A DNA stretch of 52,831 nucleotides from Armatimonadota bacterium (lineage in GTDB: Bacteria > Cloacimonadota > Cloacimonadia > Cloacimonadales > TCS61), in assembly GCA_013203665.1 (NCBI GenBank), contig JABMPU010000012.1, positions 1 to 52,831 of the forward strand. Reading direction: 5' to 3'. The translations under genes and the position numbers were made by a program. Below the pieces are notes generated by a model. That model was not told where the DNA came from. It saw only the letters and a program-made list of their open reading frames with translations, and did no database searches. Numbering within the stretch: the stretch's first letter is position 1; every line of letters begins with the position of its first letter. Positions 7,727-19,791 of this stretch are shown one piece after another.

Positions 7727-10582
7727 CTAACCATCGTCATCCAACAACAATTCAATTTGCTCTGTTTTTTTATCAACCTTGATTTTCTTCTTTTTCTTAG
7801 GTGGTGCTACTTTAGGTTGTTCTTTTTTTTCTTCCACTTCAGATATTTCCTGTTCAGTTTGTACCTCAGGTTCGATGGTAACTTCTTTTGTTTCCTCTAC
7901 AGCTTTCTCAGCTTTTTCTTCCTGTTTGACAGGAATTTCTTCGGTTTCCTCTTTTATTTCCTCAGTATGTTCTTCTGTTTTGATGGATACCTCTTCGGTT
8001 TCCTCTATAGCTTCTTCAGGTTTTTCTTCAGTTTTGATTGGAATTTCTTTGTTTTTTTCTTTTATTTCTTCAAGTTGTTCTTCCGGTTTAATGGGAACTT
8101 CTTCGGTTTCCTCTACAGCTTCTTCAGAATATCCCTCGTTTTCTTCAAGCTCTTCTTCCTGTTCAGCCAGAATCCGGGTGATATCAAAAACTTTATCACC
8201 TTTATTAAGATTGATCAAGCGAACACCTTGAGTATTTCTACCGATCACACTGATCTTTTCCACAGCCTGACGGATAATCATACCTTTTTTGGTAACAATC
8301 ATCAGGTCATCATTATCAACCACTTCCATCAAAGAAATGAGATAGCCGTTCCTTTCAGTGGTTTTTAGCGTAATCACACCTTTTGAACCACGCCTTGTCT
8401 GCTTGTAATTGCCCACATCAGAACGTTTACCATATCCGTTTTCACTGATTGCCAGAAGAGTTCCACCACGTTTAACAACAACCATGGCAACTACTTTATC
8501 TTTTCCTCGTAAACTAATTCCTCTCACACCCTGAGAATTTCTGCCCATGGAGCGGACATCGGTCTCATTAAAGCGATTTGCATAACCATTTTTGGTGGCA
8601 AGTATGATATCATTATCACCGTCTGTAATTTGAGCATCGATAAGCTGGTCGCCTTCAACCAGTTTTATTGCTATGATGCCATTCACTCTTGGATGGGAAA
8701 ATGCAGCAAGTGCGCTTTTTTTGATTGTTCCTTTCTTTGTAACCATAGTTACAAAATGCGGAAGTTCAAAATCCCTGACAGTAACAAATGCTTCGATTTT
8801 CTCTTCTCTCTCCAACTGCAGCAGGTTAACAATTGCTTTTCCGCGAGCTAATCTGCCGACTTTTGGAATCCTGTGAACTTTGAGCCAATGGCATTTGCCA
8901 AAATCTGTGAAGAAAAGAATATAGGCGTGCGTGGAAGCTACAAAGATACTTTCAGTAAAATCTTCTTCTTTTAAATTCGAACCTGAAAGCCCTTTTCCTC
9001 CTCTTCCCTGTTTCCTGTAAGTGTTTATCGGCAACCGCTTTATATAACCTTGATGCGATATTGTGATAACCATTTCTTCATCTGCGATCATATCTTCTGT
9101 TTCTATATCTGCAGAACCTTCCAAAATAGTTGTTCGTCTGAGATCGCTGTATTTCTTTTTGATTTCGGAAATTTCTTTTTTGATGATATTCATTCTAAGG
9201 AGCCGTTTTTCTAAAATATGTTTAAGCTTCTTAACCGTTTTCACAATTTCATTGTATTCTTTTTCTACTTTCTCTCTCTCCAAACCTGTTAATTTCTGTA
9301 ATCTCATTTCCAGAATAGCTTTTGCCTGAATTTCCGAAAGTTTAAATTTTTCCTGCAAATTCTGATTTGCTTCAACAGTAGTTTTTGAAGCTCGAATTAA
9401 GGCAATTATCTCATCGATATTATCGAGTGCAATGCGATATCCTTCTAAAATATGTAATCTTCGCTCAGCATTATCCAGTTCATATTTTGTTCTTCGCACC
9501 ACAACTTCATGACGGAAATCTATATAATTCTGAATCATCTCTTTCATATTGATGACTTTGGGAATACCATTTACCAAGGCACGATTATTGACGCTGAAAC
9601 TTTCCTGTAATTGAGAGTACTTGTAGAGTTTATTCAAAACTGCATTACCTTCTGCATTGCGTTTGATCGTAACCACCAAACGCATTCCCTGACGCCCGGA
9701 TTCATCACGCAGGTCACTTATGCCTTCGATTCGCTTATCCTTTACCAGGGAAACGATTTTGTTGATAAGAATGGTTTTATTCAATTGATATGGGATTTCA
9801 GTAATGATAATTGCTTCAGCACCGTTATTTTTAGTTTCAATGGCAGCTTTTCCCCGCAGAATAATCCTACCTCTACCCGTCTGAAAATAATCGCTGATAC
9901 CAGTCGTTCCGATTATATATCCTCCGGTTGGAAAATCCGGTCCGTGAATGTACTGAATCAAATCTACAGGTTCCATTTCCGGATTATCGATTAATGCAAT
10001 AATCCCATCACAAACTTCTCCGATATGGTGAGGAGACATATTTGTAGCCATTCCCACAGCAATCCCGGATGAACCATTCACCAGTAAATTGGGGAATTTT
10101 GATGGGAAAACAGTAGGTTCCTTTCGAGTATCATCATAATTCGTCTTATAATCTACAGTATCTTTATCAAGATCATCCATCAAATCTACAGATGTTTTTT
10201 GCAAACGTGCTTCTGTATAACGCATTGCTGCAGGCGGATCTCCATCCTGAGAACCAAAATTTCCCTGACCATCCACGAGCTGGTATCGCAAACTCCAGGG
10301 CTGAGCCATCCTGACCAAAGTCGGATAAATCACCTGCTCTCCGTGCGGATGATAGTTTCCGGAAGTATCACCGGCTATTTTAGCACACTTTCTAAATCCT
10401 CTTCCCGGTGTTAAATTCAATTCGTGCATGGCATACAGAATTCTCCGTTGAGAAGGCTTCAAACCGTCTCTCACATCCGGCAGCGCCCGGGCGACTATCA
10501 CACTCATCGAATATTCTAAATATGATTTTTTTAAAACATCTTCAATTTCGATCAGTTCTATTCTCGATCTATCATGAATCAT
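7727..10582 (-). CDS. gyrA: DNA gyrase subunit A with a long charged tail
   Basis: Breakage-reunion subunit of the A2B2 gyrase that introduces negative supercoils. The catalytic tyrosine is Tyr122 in RYTEARL. The GyrA box ([10 protein letters not shown]) in the C-terminal pinwheel identifies gyrase rather than topoisomerase IV. ATG start with GGAGG just upstream; it follows gyrB after 42 bases. At 951 aa it is longer than usual because of about 130 extra residues. These comprise about five degenerate 18-22-residue Glu/Lys-rich repeats ([16 protein letters not shown]), then a KKKKKIK patch and an acidic end. The quinolone-determining region reads [11 protein letters not shown], with Gln at E. 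coli position 83 and Pro at 87. Confidence 0.97.
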   Translation of the reverse strand: MIHDRSRIELIEIEDVLKKSYLEYSMSVIVARALPDVRDGLKPSQRRILYAMHELNLTPGRGFRKCAKIAGDTSGNYHPHGEQVIYPTLVRMAQPWSLRYQLVDGQGNFGSQDGDPPAAMRYTEARLQKTSVDLMDDLDKDTVDYKTNYDDTRKEPTVFPSKFPNLLVNGSSGIAVGMATNMSPHHIGEVCDGIIALIDNPEMEPVDLIQYIHGPDFPTGGYIIGTTGISDYFQTGRGRIILRGKAAIETKNNGAEAIIITEIPYQLNKTILINKIVSLVKDKRIEGISDLRDESGRQGMRLVVTIKRNAEGNAVLNKLYKYSQLQESFSVNNRALVNGIPKVINMKEMIQNYIDFRHEVVVRRTKYELDNAERRLHILEGYRIALDNIDEIIALIRASKTTVEANQNLQEKFKLSEIQAKAILEMRLQKLTGLEREKVEKEYNEIVKTVKKLKHILEKRLLRMNIIKKEISEIKKKYSDLRRTTILEGSADIETEDMIADEEMVITISHQGYIKRLPINTYRKQGRGGKGLSGSNLKEEDFTESIFVASTHAYILFFTDFGKCHWLKVHRIPKVGRLARGKAIVNLLQLEREEKIEAFVTVRDFELPHFVTMVTKKGTIKKSALAAFSHPRVNGIIAIKLVEGDQLIDAQITDGDNDIILATKNGYANRFNETDVRSMGRNSQGVRGISLRGKDKVVAMVVVKRGGTLLAISENGYGKRSDVGNYKQTRRGSKGVITLKTTERNGYLISLMEVVDNDDLMIVTKKGMIIRQAVEKISVIGRNTQGVRLINLNKGDKVFDITRILAEQEEELEENEGYSEEAVEETEEVPIKPEEQLEEIKEKNKEIPIKTEEKPEEAIEETEEVSIKTEEHTEEIKEETEEIPVKQEEKAEKAVEETKEVTIEPEVQTEQEISEVEEKKEQPKVAPPKKKKKIKVDKKTEQIELLLDDDG

Positions 10583-10598
10583 CTATCCTCCAAACTTA

Positions 10599-10624
10599 AT
10601 TTCTAATTCGTAATTCGTAATTCG
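10599..10624. repeat. AT-rich direct repeat between gyrB and gyrA
   Basis: Tandem ATTCGTA units fill the gap right up to the gyrB stop. A related AT-rich run lies at 12952-12977. Confidence 0.5.
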
Positions 10625-12571
<1,947 letters not shown>

Positions 12572-12581
12572 TTATGAGTCT

Positions 12582-12609
12582 AAAATACCATCTGACAAAT
12601 ATGTGTCAA
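12582..12609 (-). promoter_or_regulatory. Probable promoter of gyrB-gyrA with an overlapping inverted repeat
   Basis: On the minus strand there is a perfect -35 TTGACA (12604-12609), a 16-base spacer and a -10 TATTTT (12582-12587), about 60 bases before the gyrB start. An inverted repeat TGACA-N6-TGTCA covers the -35 box and could be an operator, or could form a hairpin. Confidence 0.6.
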
Positions 12610-12810
12610 CTATTTTATTTACTTGAAGTTAGATAATTTATTCTTCATTTTGGAGGATTGTTTTTTATCGTTGTAACCTATTGAAATATAACGAGATAAA
12701 ACTCAGGTTGTAAATCCGCTAAATTTGAAGGTTAAAAAAAAAGTTTTATTTACTGAAAAAGCGTATCGGAAAAAAGCTGTAAACTTTGAATAAAACTGGT
12801 AAATCCAAAC

Positions 12811-12836
12811 AAAAAGAGACGCTCAAAAAGCGTCTC
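12811..12836 (-). terminator. Intrinsic terminator of the fusA-like to C25 protease operon
   Basis: On the minus strand, an 8-bp stem (GAGACGCT/AGCGTCTC) with a 5-base loop is followed by TTTTT. It lies 140 bases after the C25 protease stop. The rest of the 458-base gap between the protease gene and gyrB holds the gyrB promoter and low-complexity AT-rich DNA; no further gene is seen. Confidence 0.8.
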
Positions 12837-12951
12837 AGATTTAATAAAATTTTATTTCTGAAGAATAATGAACAAGGAACATCGATTTATGATTTGAGAA
12901 GATAAGATGAAGTATATCTTGGTTTATTCACTTTTACTTCAACATTCAGAA

Positions 12952-12977
12952 ATCGTTAATCGATATTCGATATTCAA
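12952..12977. repeat. AT-rich degenerate repeat after the C25 protease gene
   Basis: Short ATCGATATTCGATATTC-like units abut the stop codon of the protease gene. They resemble the ATTCGTA run between gyrB and gyrA. Confidence 0.4.
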
Positions 12978-12978
12978 T

Positions 12979-15900
12979 TTATTTCAGCAGCAGCACCTTT
13001 TTCATTGCTCTATTTTTACCATTTATGCTTAATTTTGAAAAATAGATTCCTGTTCCCACCAAATTTTCGAAAGCATCTTTTCCATCCCAGGTTACCGAGT
13101 GCTGCCCTGCTGAGAGCTGACCTGCTGAATTACTGAGAAGCTGCTTCACTTCTTGTCCTTTGACATTATAAATTGTGAGTTTAACTCTGCTGTCACTGGG
13201 TATTGAAAATGAGAAAGTTGTGCTTGGATTAAACGGATTGGGATAGCTATGTAAATCAAAATCATTGTTAACAACAGTGTCATTTTCAAAGGAAGTAAGA
13301 TATTCCAAACTTACAGGAATTGTTATTTCATTATTATAAGCGGAATTACTCAAAATTGAAAAGGAAGAAGTGTAAGTAGCTTCCGGGTATCCGATAGGAT
13401 TGAATTGCAAAACTGCTTGAGTAGATTCATATGCCGGAACTGTTATTACAGTTTCAGGAAATCCAAACCAGGTCATGATGTTCGCTCCCAGTGCATCAAA
13501 TGTTACATCTCCAACACTAACAGCATTGTTATTACCTGTTAAGTCATTAAGACCGGTATCAGAATCAAAACGATAATTACTGATTACATTATCTTCAATA
13601 ACATGGATAGTAGATTGCATCTTTTCCTGAATTTCAGATTCTTCCAAAGTAGAATTGAAAAATGTTAGTTCATCTATATATCCATCAAATTCAAAACTGC
13701 CGGTAAAATGTGCTCCCACAAATATCATATCTTCTGTTGAGAGAATCGGAGATGTGAAATCTACTTCTGTAACATAGTTGCCATTGAAATAAAATATAAG
13801 ATTTGTTTCTGAAACAGTAACTGCAACATTGAACCACTCTTCCTCAGCTATAGAAACAGGTGCCATAAGTGTAATTCTTTCACCGCTTGCATCCCAGAAA
13901 TAACAGGTTATATAATTCAGATTTAAAATGGTGATTATAAAACTACTTTCAGTGTATAATTCGCCTTTATTCAAAACATATCCAAGGGGTCCGTTTTCCG
14001 GAACATAAAGCCAAGCCATCACAGTAAATTCGGAAAGGTCATTGAAATCTTCAATATGAGGAATAGTCAAATAGCTGTCTTCAGCCGATAAATCTGCTGC
14101 TTGGTTAGAATTGTTTTGAAATTCACAACTCAATTCCTCTGCGCCTATATTATCGATAATAAAAGGATACTCAACAATTTCCGGTTGTTCCAACTGCACT
14201 GAAATATATTCCAAATCAACATTGATCTTCGGCAGTTTGACTACAGGGATATAATCGGTTCGAACAAAGACACCTTCCATGTTCATAACTGAACCAATCA
14301 CAGTAAGAAGTTGTCCATTCTCACATCCCAAACTGATATTTCCAAAAATATCAAGCGAGGAAGTTTCTCCAGCATCCAATCCATCAATAAGAAGAAAATT
14401 CTCTTCAACTTGCAGATAAGTTGTATCATTTTCAACCATGAACACAACAATCCCTTCCGGTTGATTTCCCACATTTCTAAAATGATAAGTTAAAAGAATT
14501 TCCTCACCAGCATCACACTCACCATCATTGTTACCATTTTCGTCAGTAATGGTCAAACTATCAATAACAATATAACCACCATCAAAAGGAATAATCGGTA
14601 CTTCTGCTTTATAACGATAATAATTCTGGTTTGTAACTGTGACAAGCATACTACTACCAGGCATCTGGGCAGGTATCTGGATAACAACAGGTGAATCTGT
14701 ACCTTCTCCTACGCCGATGACTTCATTATTTACGCTTAATCCAATCAATGAACCATCATCTGCAGTTACCTCAAAAGATATCATTCCGCTTTCTAAAACA
14801 TCATCGTGTGAAACCGTAAGATTTTGAGGTATTTCCGAATATACTGTGGAGAACGCATCACCATGATGATGGAACAAGTTGTAAGTTACAGCTTTACTAC
14901 CAGGATTCGAGGGCCAACCGGATTGTTGGAGAAAGTATTTACCGGATGCATTTCCAAATGCTGGTAAAATTCCTCTTTCTTCAATTTGCTGATTTCCATA
15001 ATCTGGCATAAACTGTGACCACATATTATCATATACTCCCCAAATATATGCATCATTTACAAATGAATATGAAACTTCTGAAGCAGCAATCAGACCCAAA
15101 GCTCCTGAGTTATAGCCATTGTATGTGTATCTATGAAATTTTTCTGCAAAACAATCTCCTGTCATGTTATATTTTCCTGTTAAGCAGTTGACTGAAAATA
15201 CATAAACTAGGTCAGTATTTGTCAGGCCACCGATATTACTTGAACCATAATCAGGTTCACCCCAACCTTGTTCAGAACCGTGGTCTCGGTGCTGAAGCGC
15301 AAAAGCACCACTATTGATAGCATTGTTGACCATTGCAGCATTTCCTCCGGTCCATCCACCAAGTTCAGCAGGAGTAGCTGGAATATATCCCAATCCATCT
15401 GGACCGAAATAATCAAGAACCATATCAGTATTTTGGTTTGTTGACCAAGGATCAACATTTGGATTTCCTTGGTAAACCGCATTAATTCTAACTTGATCTT
15501 TACCGAGTTCATTATGCCAGAAACCACCAATCGCTTCTGAACAGATTTGGAACCACCGTTCTGTCTGCCACCCAAGAGCAGTAATCGGATGATTATAAAA
15601 ATCAGGATTTGTTGGAGGATTTCTTTCATAGTTTAAAAATTTTGTAATCATGGTTTCCAAATGAGTTTCATTTTGAGCTGTCATTCGAGCAAAAACAATA
15701 TCTGGTAACATATTGCCGGAAACATCAGCAAATATGTTATCAGAAGCACAATAATTATTATAAATCGGAGAAACAACTGTATTGCCGGTAGTTCCATAAT
15801 CTCCTAATAATAAAACTGCAACAGGTGCTGGATCCCAGTTATCATAAGCATTATCAACGTAATCCTGAATTGCTGTGGGAGTATTACCACCAGCTTCAGT

Positions 15901-16731
15901 TGTTGTAACAACAGTAGTTGAAATTCCCTGTTGATTCCTGAAAATTCTGATCGAATCTGCCCAAGCTAAAAAAACCGGATCATCAGGACAAATAATTAGA
16001 TATTCAGCCTCATCTTCGCGATTCTGAAAATCGTAATTATAAGTCATTTCAGGAATAGATTGCTCGTTCAAAATCATATCACGTAAAAGCGGATCCCACC
16101 AACGGTTGCGAAGACGGTCTTCTCCAAAATGTCCATTCCCTCCAATAAAAGAAACTTCTATTTTCAAATCTTTGTAAACCAATAATTCTTTTGTGACCGG
16201 ATTATATTGGAAGGGAGTGATACCTAACATGACAACATCCACTCCGCGAATCTGAGTTTGTTCACCCAATTGAATAGAATTTACAGGATAATACTCGTTT
16301 CGTGAATATACTGATTCATTTCTGTGATATTCCAAAGGTCCATCTTCAGTATCCAGCGGGATTCGAGGAGCTGAAGAAATATCAATATTTGTGTAAAGTT
16401 CTGTACGGAAATCCAGAATCCTCAGTTCAGCACTTGCTCCCTGAGGTATTGCAATATATCTGCCATTACTCGGAAGATTGGGCATTCCTTCATCATTTGG
16501 CAGAAAATTCCCAGGTAATAAAATTGTTTGCAACATCTCTCCATTAATCTCCGTTTCTTGTATAACGAAATTCTGAATGGAATGATTTACTTCGACTTCT
16601 GAGCTTGTTTGAAGCTCCAGATCGAAACCTTGATTTCCCCAACTGTCTGGATATTCAATAACCTGAGTTTGATCGGCAAAAACAAAACTTGTTATTAAAA
16701 TAAACATTAAAACTACTTCGATTTTTTTCAT
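12979..16731 (-). CDS. Secreted gingipain-like (C25) protease with LamG-like and sorting domains
   Basis: A 1250-aa secreted protease. A signal peptide is followed by a gingipain-type propeptide region and then the C25 caspase-like catalytic domain, with His484 (RDHGSEQGWG) and Cys516 (FSVNCLTG). The 32-residue spacing is close to that of gingipains. Ig-like segments, a laminin-G/concanavalin-like domain (about 880-1050) and a C-terminal domain with SYPNPFNPSTTF and SVTWDGKD...GTGIYFSKL follow. That last domain is of the kind used for type IX secretion. The start was chosen at 16731, because GGAG lies 6 bases upstream; an ATG four codons earlier has no such site. It is the last gene before the terminator at 12.8 kb. 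Confidence 0.9.
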   Translation of the reverse strand: MKKIEVVLMFILITSFVFADQTQVIEYPDSWGNQGFDLELQTSSEVEVNHSIQNFVIQETEINGEMLQTILLPGNFLPNDEGMPNLPSNGRYIAIPQGASAELRILDFRTELYTNIDISSAPRIPLDTEDGPLEYHRNESVYSRNEYYPVNSIQLGEQTQIRGVDVVMLGITPFQYNPVTKELLVYKDLKIEVSFIGGNGHFGEDRLRNRWWDPLLRDMILNEQSIPEMTYNYDFQNREDEAEYLIICPDDPVFLAWADSIRIFRNQQGISTTVVTTTEAGGNTPTAIQDYVDNAYDNWDPAPVAVLLLGDYGTTGNTVVSPIYNNYCASDNIFADVSGNMLPDIVFARMTAQNETHLETMITKFLNYERNPPTNPDFYNHPITALGWQTERWFQICSEAIGGFWHNELGKDQVRINAVYQGNPNVDPWSTNQNTDMVLDYFGPDGLGYIPATPAELGGWTGGNAAMVNNAINSGAFALQHRDHGSEQGWGEPDYGSSNIGGLTNTDLVYVFSVNCLTGKYNMTGDCFAEKFHRYTYNGYNSGALGLIAASEVSYSFVNDAYIWGVYDNMWSQFMPDYGNQQIEERGILPAFGNASGKYFLQQSGWPSNPGSKAVTYNLFHHHGDAFSTVYSEIPQNLTVSHDDVLESGMISFEVTADDGSLIGLSVNNEVIGVGEGTDSPVVIQIPAQMPGSSMLVTVTNQNYYRYKAEVPIIPFDGGYIVIDSLTITDENGNNDGECDAGEEILLTYHFRNVGNQPEGIVVFMVENDTTYLQVEENFLLIDGLDAGETSSLDIFGNISLGCENGQLLTVIGSVMNMEGVFVRTDYIPVVKLPKINVDLEYISVQLEQPEIVEYPFIIDNIGAEELSCEFQNNSNQAADLSAEDSYLTIPHIEDFNDLSEFTVMAWLYVPENGPLGYVLNKGELYTESSFIITILNLNYITCYFWDASGERITLMAPVSIAEEEWFNVAVTVSETNLIFYFNGNYVTEVDFTSPILSTEDMIFVGAHFTGSFEFDGYIDELTFFNSTLEESEIQEKMQSTIHVIEDNVISNYRFDSDTGLNDLTGNNNAVSVGDVTFDALGANIMTWFGFPETVITVPAYESTQAVLQFNPIGYPEATYTSSFSILSNSAYNNEITIPVSLEYLTSFENDTVVNNDFDLHSYPNPFNPSTTFSFSIPSDSRVKLTIYNVKGQEVKQLLSNSAGQLSAGQHSVTWDGKDAFENLVGTGIYFSKLSINGKNRAMKKVLLLK

Positions 16732-16772
16732 TGCTTTCTCCATTTTTTTTTTTATTAACTCTCTCTTTTAAA

Positions 16773-17363
16773 TTAATCTCCTGCACCCTCAAGAAGATTT
16801 TTATATTTATCATACTTGTCGGATGCATCAGGAAGCTCGCCAAGACTGATTATAACATCAACTTCGCTCTTACGGGCAATCAAATCATCTGCATTGGGTC
16901 TGGAATAAACAATCTTATTCTTCTTCACAACATCGGAATAACGATAGATTTTATTTCCCATGAAAAGACCGGCATTTTCCAATTTCAACTTAGCTTCTCG
17001 AATACTTAAATTATCCAGAAATGGTATTCTAACCATCTCGGGACCCTTACTCACTATTACAGAGATAGTTCTGTATTTTTTTGTTAAGATATTCGGATGA
17101 GGATCCTGCGAGATAATTCTACCTTTTTCAATCTCATCATTATGAAGTAATTCCTCTTCCTGAACGTAAAGTTTGAAATCTTTACATTGTTTCCGTGCCA
17201 CATCATAGTTCATCCCAACGATATCCGGAACCCTAACTTCATTCCCGTGTCCCACAATTATCTTCATCGCAACATTTATTCCAAAAAATCCAATAATAAA
17301 AACCAGAATCAGAATTAAAACAGCTATTAGAAATGATTTAATCTTTTTCATTAAAATCCCCAT
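16773..17363 (-). CDS. Membrane-anchored protein with two PASTA domains
   Basis: A 196-aa protein with one N-terminal transmembrane helix (about residues 8-30) and two PASTA-like domains (VPDIVGMNYDVARKQC and IPFLDNLSIREAKLKLENAG, each ending in a VIVSKG or VIISLG strand). PASTA domains usually bind peptidoglycan or protein partners outside the membrane. No kinase domain is present, so it is not a PknB-type receptor. It begins 8 bases after rsmB, so the two are surely cotranscribed. A second ATG four codons in (17351) has a GGGG six bases upstream and is an alternative start. Confidence 0.85.
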   Translation of the reverse strand: MGILMKKIKSFLIAVLILILVFIIGFFGINVAMKIIVGHGNEVRVPDIVGMNYDVARKQCKDFKLYVQEEELLHNDEIEKGRIISQDPHPNILTKKYRTISVIVSKGPEMVRIPFLDNLSIREAKLKLENAGLFMGNKIYRYSDVVKKNKIVYSRPNADDLIARKSEVDVIISLGELPDASDKYDKYKNLLEGAGD

Positions 17364-17371
17364 ATTTAAAA

Positions 17372-18694
17372 TTATTTCTCCATTTTCTTCATCTTTGCAG
17401 CAAAAGCCCCATCCATCCTATGTTTGAACGGTATTGTCTTCAAAAAACCGTTTTCCACATATTCTGCCGGAATAAAATCTGAAGCTGAAACAAGTTTGAA
17501 ATTTTTATGCCGAAGAAGAAAATTTTCAACTTGCTGCTCATTTTCTTTTTTATTTAATGAACAAGTACTGTAAACTAAATATCCACCATCTTTTACAAAA
17601 GATGCACCCAGCTTTAGAGCATTCTCCTGAATTTTGAGAAGTTCATTCAAATCCTGATTCAACTGCCAGCGCAATTCCGCTTTCTTCTGAAAAACTCCTG
17701 AACCTGTACAGGGAACGTCAAGCAAGACTTTATCAAATGCAGGTGCAAGCGGACCGTACTTAAAAGCATCTTCAGTAATGATTTTCATATTCGAGATTTT
17801 CAATCTTTCCGCAGCTTGTTTTATTCTTTTTGTTTTCCTGGGAAATTTATCTACTGCAATAATTTCACCGGTATTTTTCATTAACTCTGCAATATAAGTA
17901 ACTTTTCCACCGGGACCTGCAAAAAGGTCTAAAATCGATTCATCCTGTTCCGGTTGCAGCAATTCTACAACCATTGCTGCTGAAGCATCCTGAACTGAAT
18001 AATATCCTTCTGAAAATGCTACATCATTCAAAATTCCCTGCCCGTGAGTGGTGATTAAAATATTATCTGAAGCCTTCGTCTCAAATAAATCTAAATCTCT
18101 TCTTCGAAAATATTCAATGATTTTTTGCTTTTCAGTGGCAAGAGTATTTATCCTCATGTGAAGTTTGGGAACTTCATTAAAATAGCTACACAGATTCTCA
18201 ACTTCTTCTGCTGTCCAATATTCCAACCAGGAATCAATAATCTCTTTTGGGAAGGAAAATTGAAAAGCCAAACGTTGTGAAATTTCAGCGGGATATTCAA
18301 TTTTATCTGAACGAAGATATTCTCGAAGTATCGCATTTACGAATTTCCCGATTTTATCTCCATACAACTTTTTTGCCAAAGCCACAGTTTCATTTACTGC
18401 TGCATATTCAGAAATTGAGTCACAATAGATAAGCTGAAAAAGTCCCAGATAAATGAGGATTTTTATTTTCTTATTTGTAGTTGAATACTTTTTAGATTCA
18501 GTAAATTGCGAAGCGATAAAATCAAGATTTGCCTGCATTTTAATTACGCCTTTCACAAGCATATAAAGTAATTCCGGTTTTTGTCCGGTTTTTTTGATTT
18601 TTTTTGAGGTTTGAAAAAGCAACTGACCGGAAAAGGTATTTTTCAAAAGAACTTTTTGGATTACTTTATAAGCTTCCAGCCGGATGTTTATCAT
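17372..18694 (-). CDS. rsmB: 16S rRNA m5C967 methyltransferase
   Basis: RsmB (Sun/Fmu family) methylates C967 of 16S rRNA. The N-terminal third is a NusB-like helical domain. The SAM-binding motif is DLFAGPGGKVTYIAE, motif IV is DVPCTGSGVF, and the catalytic cysteine lies in VYSTCSLNKKENE. The length of 440 aa is normal. The ATG overlaps the ruvA stop (ATGA), which indicates translational coupling in the ruvC-ruvA-rsmB cluster. Confidence 0.95.
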   Translation of the reverse strand: MINIRLEAYKVIQKVLLKNTFSGQLLFQTSKKIKKTGQKPELLYMLVKGVIKMQANLDFIASQFTESKKYSTTNKKIKILIYLGLFQLIYCDSISEYAAVNETVALAKKLYGDKIGKFVNAILREYLRSDKIEYPAEISQRLAFQFSFPKEIIDSWLEYWTAEEVENLCSYFNEVPKLHMRINTLATEKQKIIEYFRRRDLDLFETKASDNILITTHGQGILNDVAFSEGYYSVQDASAAMVVELLQPEQDESILDLFAGPGGKVTYIAELMKNTGEIIAVDKFPRKTKRIKQAAERLKISNMKIITEDAFKYGPLAPAFDKVLLDVPCTGSGVFQKKAELRWQLNQDLNELLKIQENALKLGASFVKDGGYLVYSTCSLNKKENEQQVENFLLRHKNFKLVSASDFIPAEYVENGFLKTIPFKHRMDGAFAAKMKKMEK

Positions 18695-19299
18695 TTATTT
18701 CTCTTTTTATACAAATCCTTAATAGTAGCTTTTAGAAGCTCTTCTGATGAATCAAAATCATTTTCTTTAGTTAATTTGGTAAGAACTTTCCTGATTTCAT
18801 AAAGTTTATAACCGAGTGTAATTAAAGCAGATTCTGCTTCGCGGACAATATCCATTTTTTCCAAATCTGCAATTGGAACATCTTCAAAGGCGATTTTTCC
18901 CACTTTATCCTTTAATTCAATGATAAGGCGTTCTGCTGATTTTTTCCCGATTCCCGGAACTGTAGAAATCAGCTTCACATCGCTGGTTTGAACTGCTCTA
19001 ATTAGATCCGGAACAGAAATTCCGGAAAGAACTGAAATAGCAGTTTTAGGTCCTATCTTAGAAATGGAAAGAAGCTGGCGAAACATCTCTTTTTCTTCTA
19101 AAGACCAAAAGCCAAAAAGTCGAATTCCTTCACTTTCATTCATTGTAAAATGAATCTGGATTTCAACGGTTTTGCCAATTTCGGGTAGTTTATCAAATGT
19201 GCTGAGAGGAATATTAATTTCGTAACCTACACCATTGCAATCTACAACTGCTGAAAATGGAGACTTTTTTGCTAAAATTCCTTTTAGATATGAAAACAT
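18691..19299 (-). CDS. ruvA: Holliday junction helicase subunit RuvA
   Basis: DNA-binding subunit of RuvAB, which drives branch migration of Holliday junctions. The N-terminal OB fold has GILAKKSPFSAVVDCNGVGYEI. Two helix-hairpin-helix motifs follow (ISKIGPKTAISVLS and VPGIGKKSAERLIIELK), and the C-terminal domain binds RuvB. At 202 aa it is of normal size. GGTG precedes the ATG. It lies 15 bases after ruvC; ruvB is not in this window. Confidence 0.97.
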   Translation of the reverse strand: MFSYLKGILAKKSPFSAVVDCNGVGYEINIPLSTFDKLPEIGKTVEIQIHFTMNESEGIRLFGFWSLEEKEMFRQLLSISKIGPKTAISVLSGISVPDLIRAVQTSDVKLISTVPGIGKKSAERLIIELKDKVGKIAFEDVPIADLEKMDIVREAESALITLGYKLYEIRKVLTKLTKENDFDSSEELLKATIKDLYKKRNK

Positions 19300-19314
19300 T
19301 TTTTCACCTAAATT

Positions 19315-19791
19315 TTATTTAAACCTTTCTTTATTAAACTGGCACAATGCAATTGCGAGTGCATCAGCAGCATCTTCTGTTTTGTTCTCCAAATTTAAAT
19401 TCAAGATTTTTTGAACCATATATTGAATCTGCTGTTTGGATGCATTTCCATTGCCAACTACAGATTTTTTTATTTCGCGCGGTGAGTACTCCATAATTTT
19501 TATTTTATTTTGAGCTAATAAAAAAAGTATTACTCCTCTTACGTGACCCAGTGTAAATGCAGATTTTATGTTCTTCCCATAAAAAATCGTTTCAACTACT
19601 GCAATATCCGGTTTGTATTTCTCGATTACTGTTTTGAGTTCAGTATAAACTATTATTAATCGTTCAGGCAAAGATTTTGCTGGATTTATTTTGATTACAT
19701 CACATCCGGCAGCAACGACCTTGTGTTTTTCTACCTGGAGAATTCCATATCCACAATATCGACTGCCCGGATCAATTCCTAAAATTATCAA
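19315..19791 (-). CDS. ruvC: Holliday junction resolvase RuvC
   Basis: Endonuclease that cuts Holliday junctions symmetrically. The acidic catalytic residues are visible at Asp7 (GIDPGS), Glu67 (VVETIF), Asp140 and Asp143 (TEDAADALA). At 158 aa it is of normal size. The start is a TTG that overlaps the yebC stop codon (TTGA), which indicates translational coupling. This start puts the first catalytic Asp at the canonical position 7. Confidence 0.96.
   Translation of the reverse strand: MIILGIDPGSRYCGYGILQVEKHKVVAAGCDVIKINPAKSLPERLIIVYTELKTVIEKYKPDIAVVETIFYGKNIKSAFTLGHVRGVILFLLAQNKIKIMEYSPREIKKSVVGNGNASKQQIQYMVQKILNLNLENKTEDAADALAIALCQFNKERFK

Noticed and set aside
7703..8368. Plus-strand frames of 221 and 150 aa opposite the gyrA tail
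   Set aside because: Phe- or Ser-rich low-complexity products made by the Glu/Lys repeat codons read on the other strand; no ribosome-binding site and no family features.
15222..15629. 135-aa minus-strand frame inside the C25 protease gene
   Set aside because: Out-of-frame shadow of the catalytic domain, which has clear His and Cys active-site motifs in the main frame.
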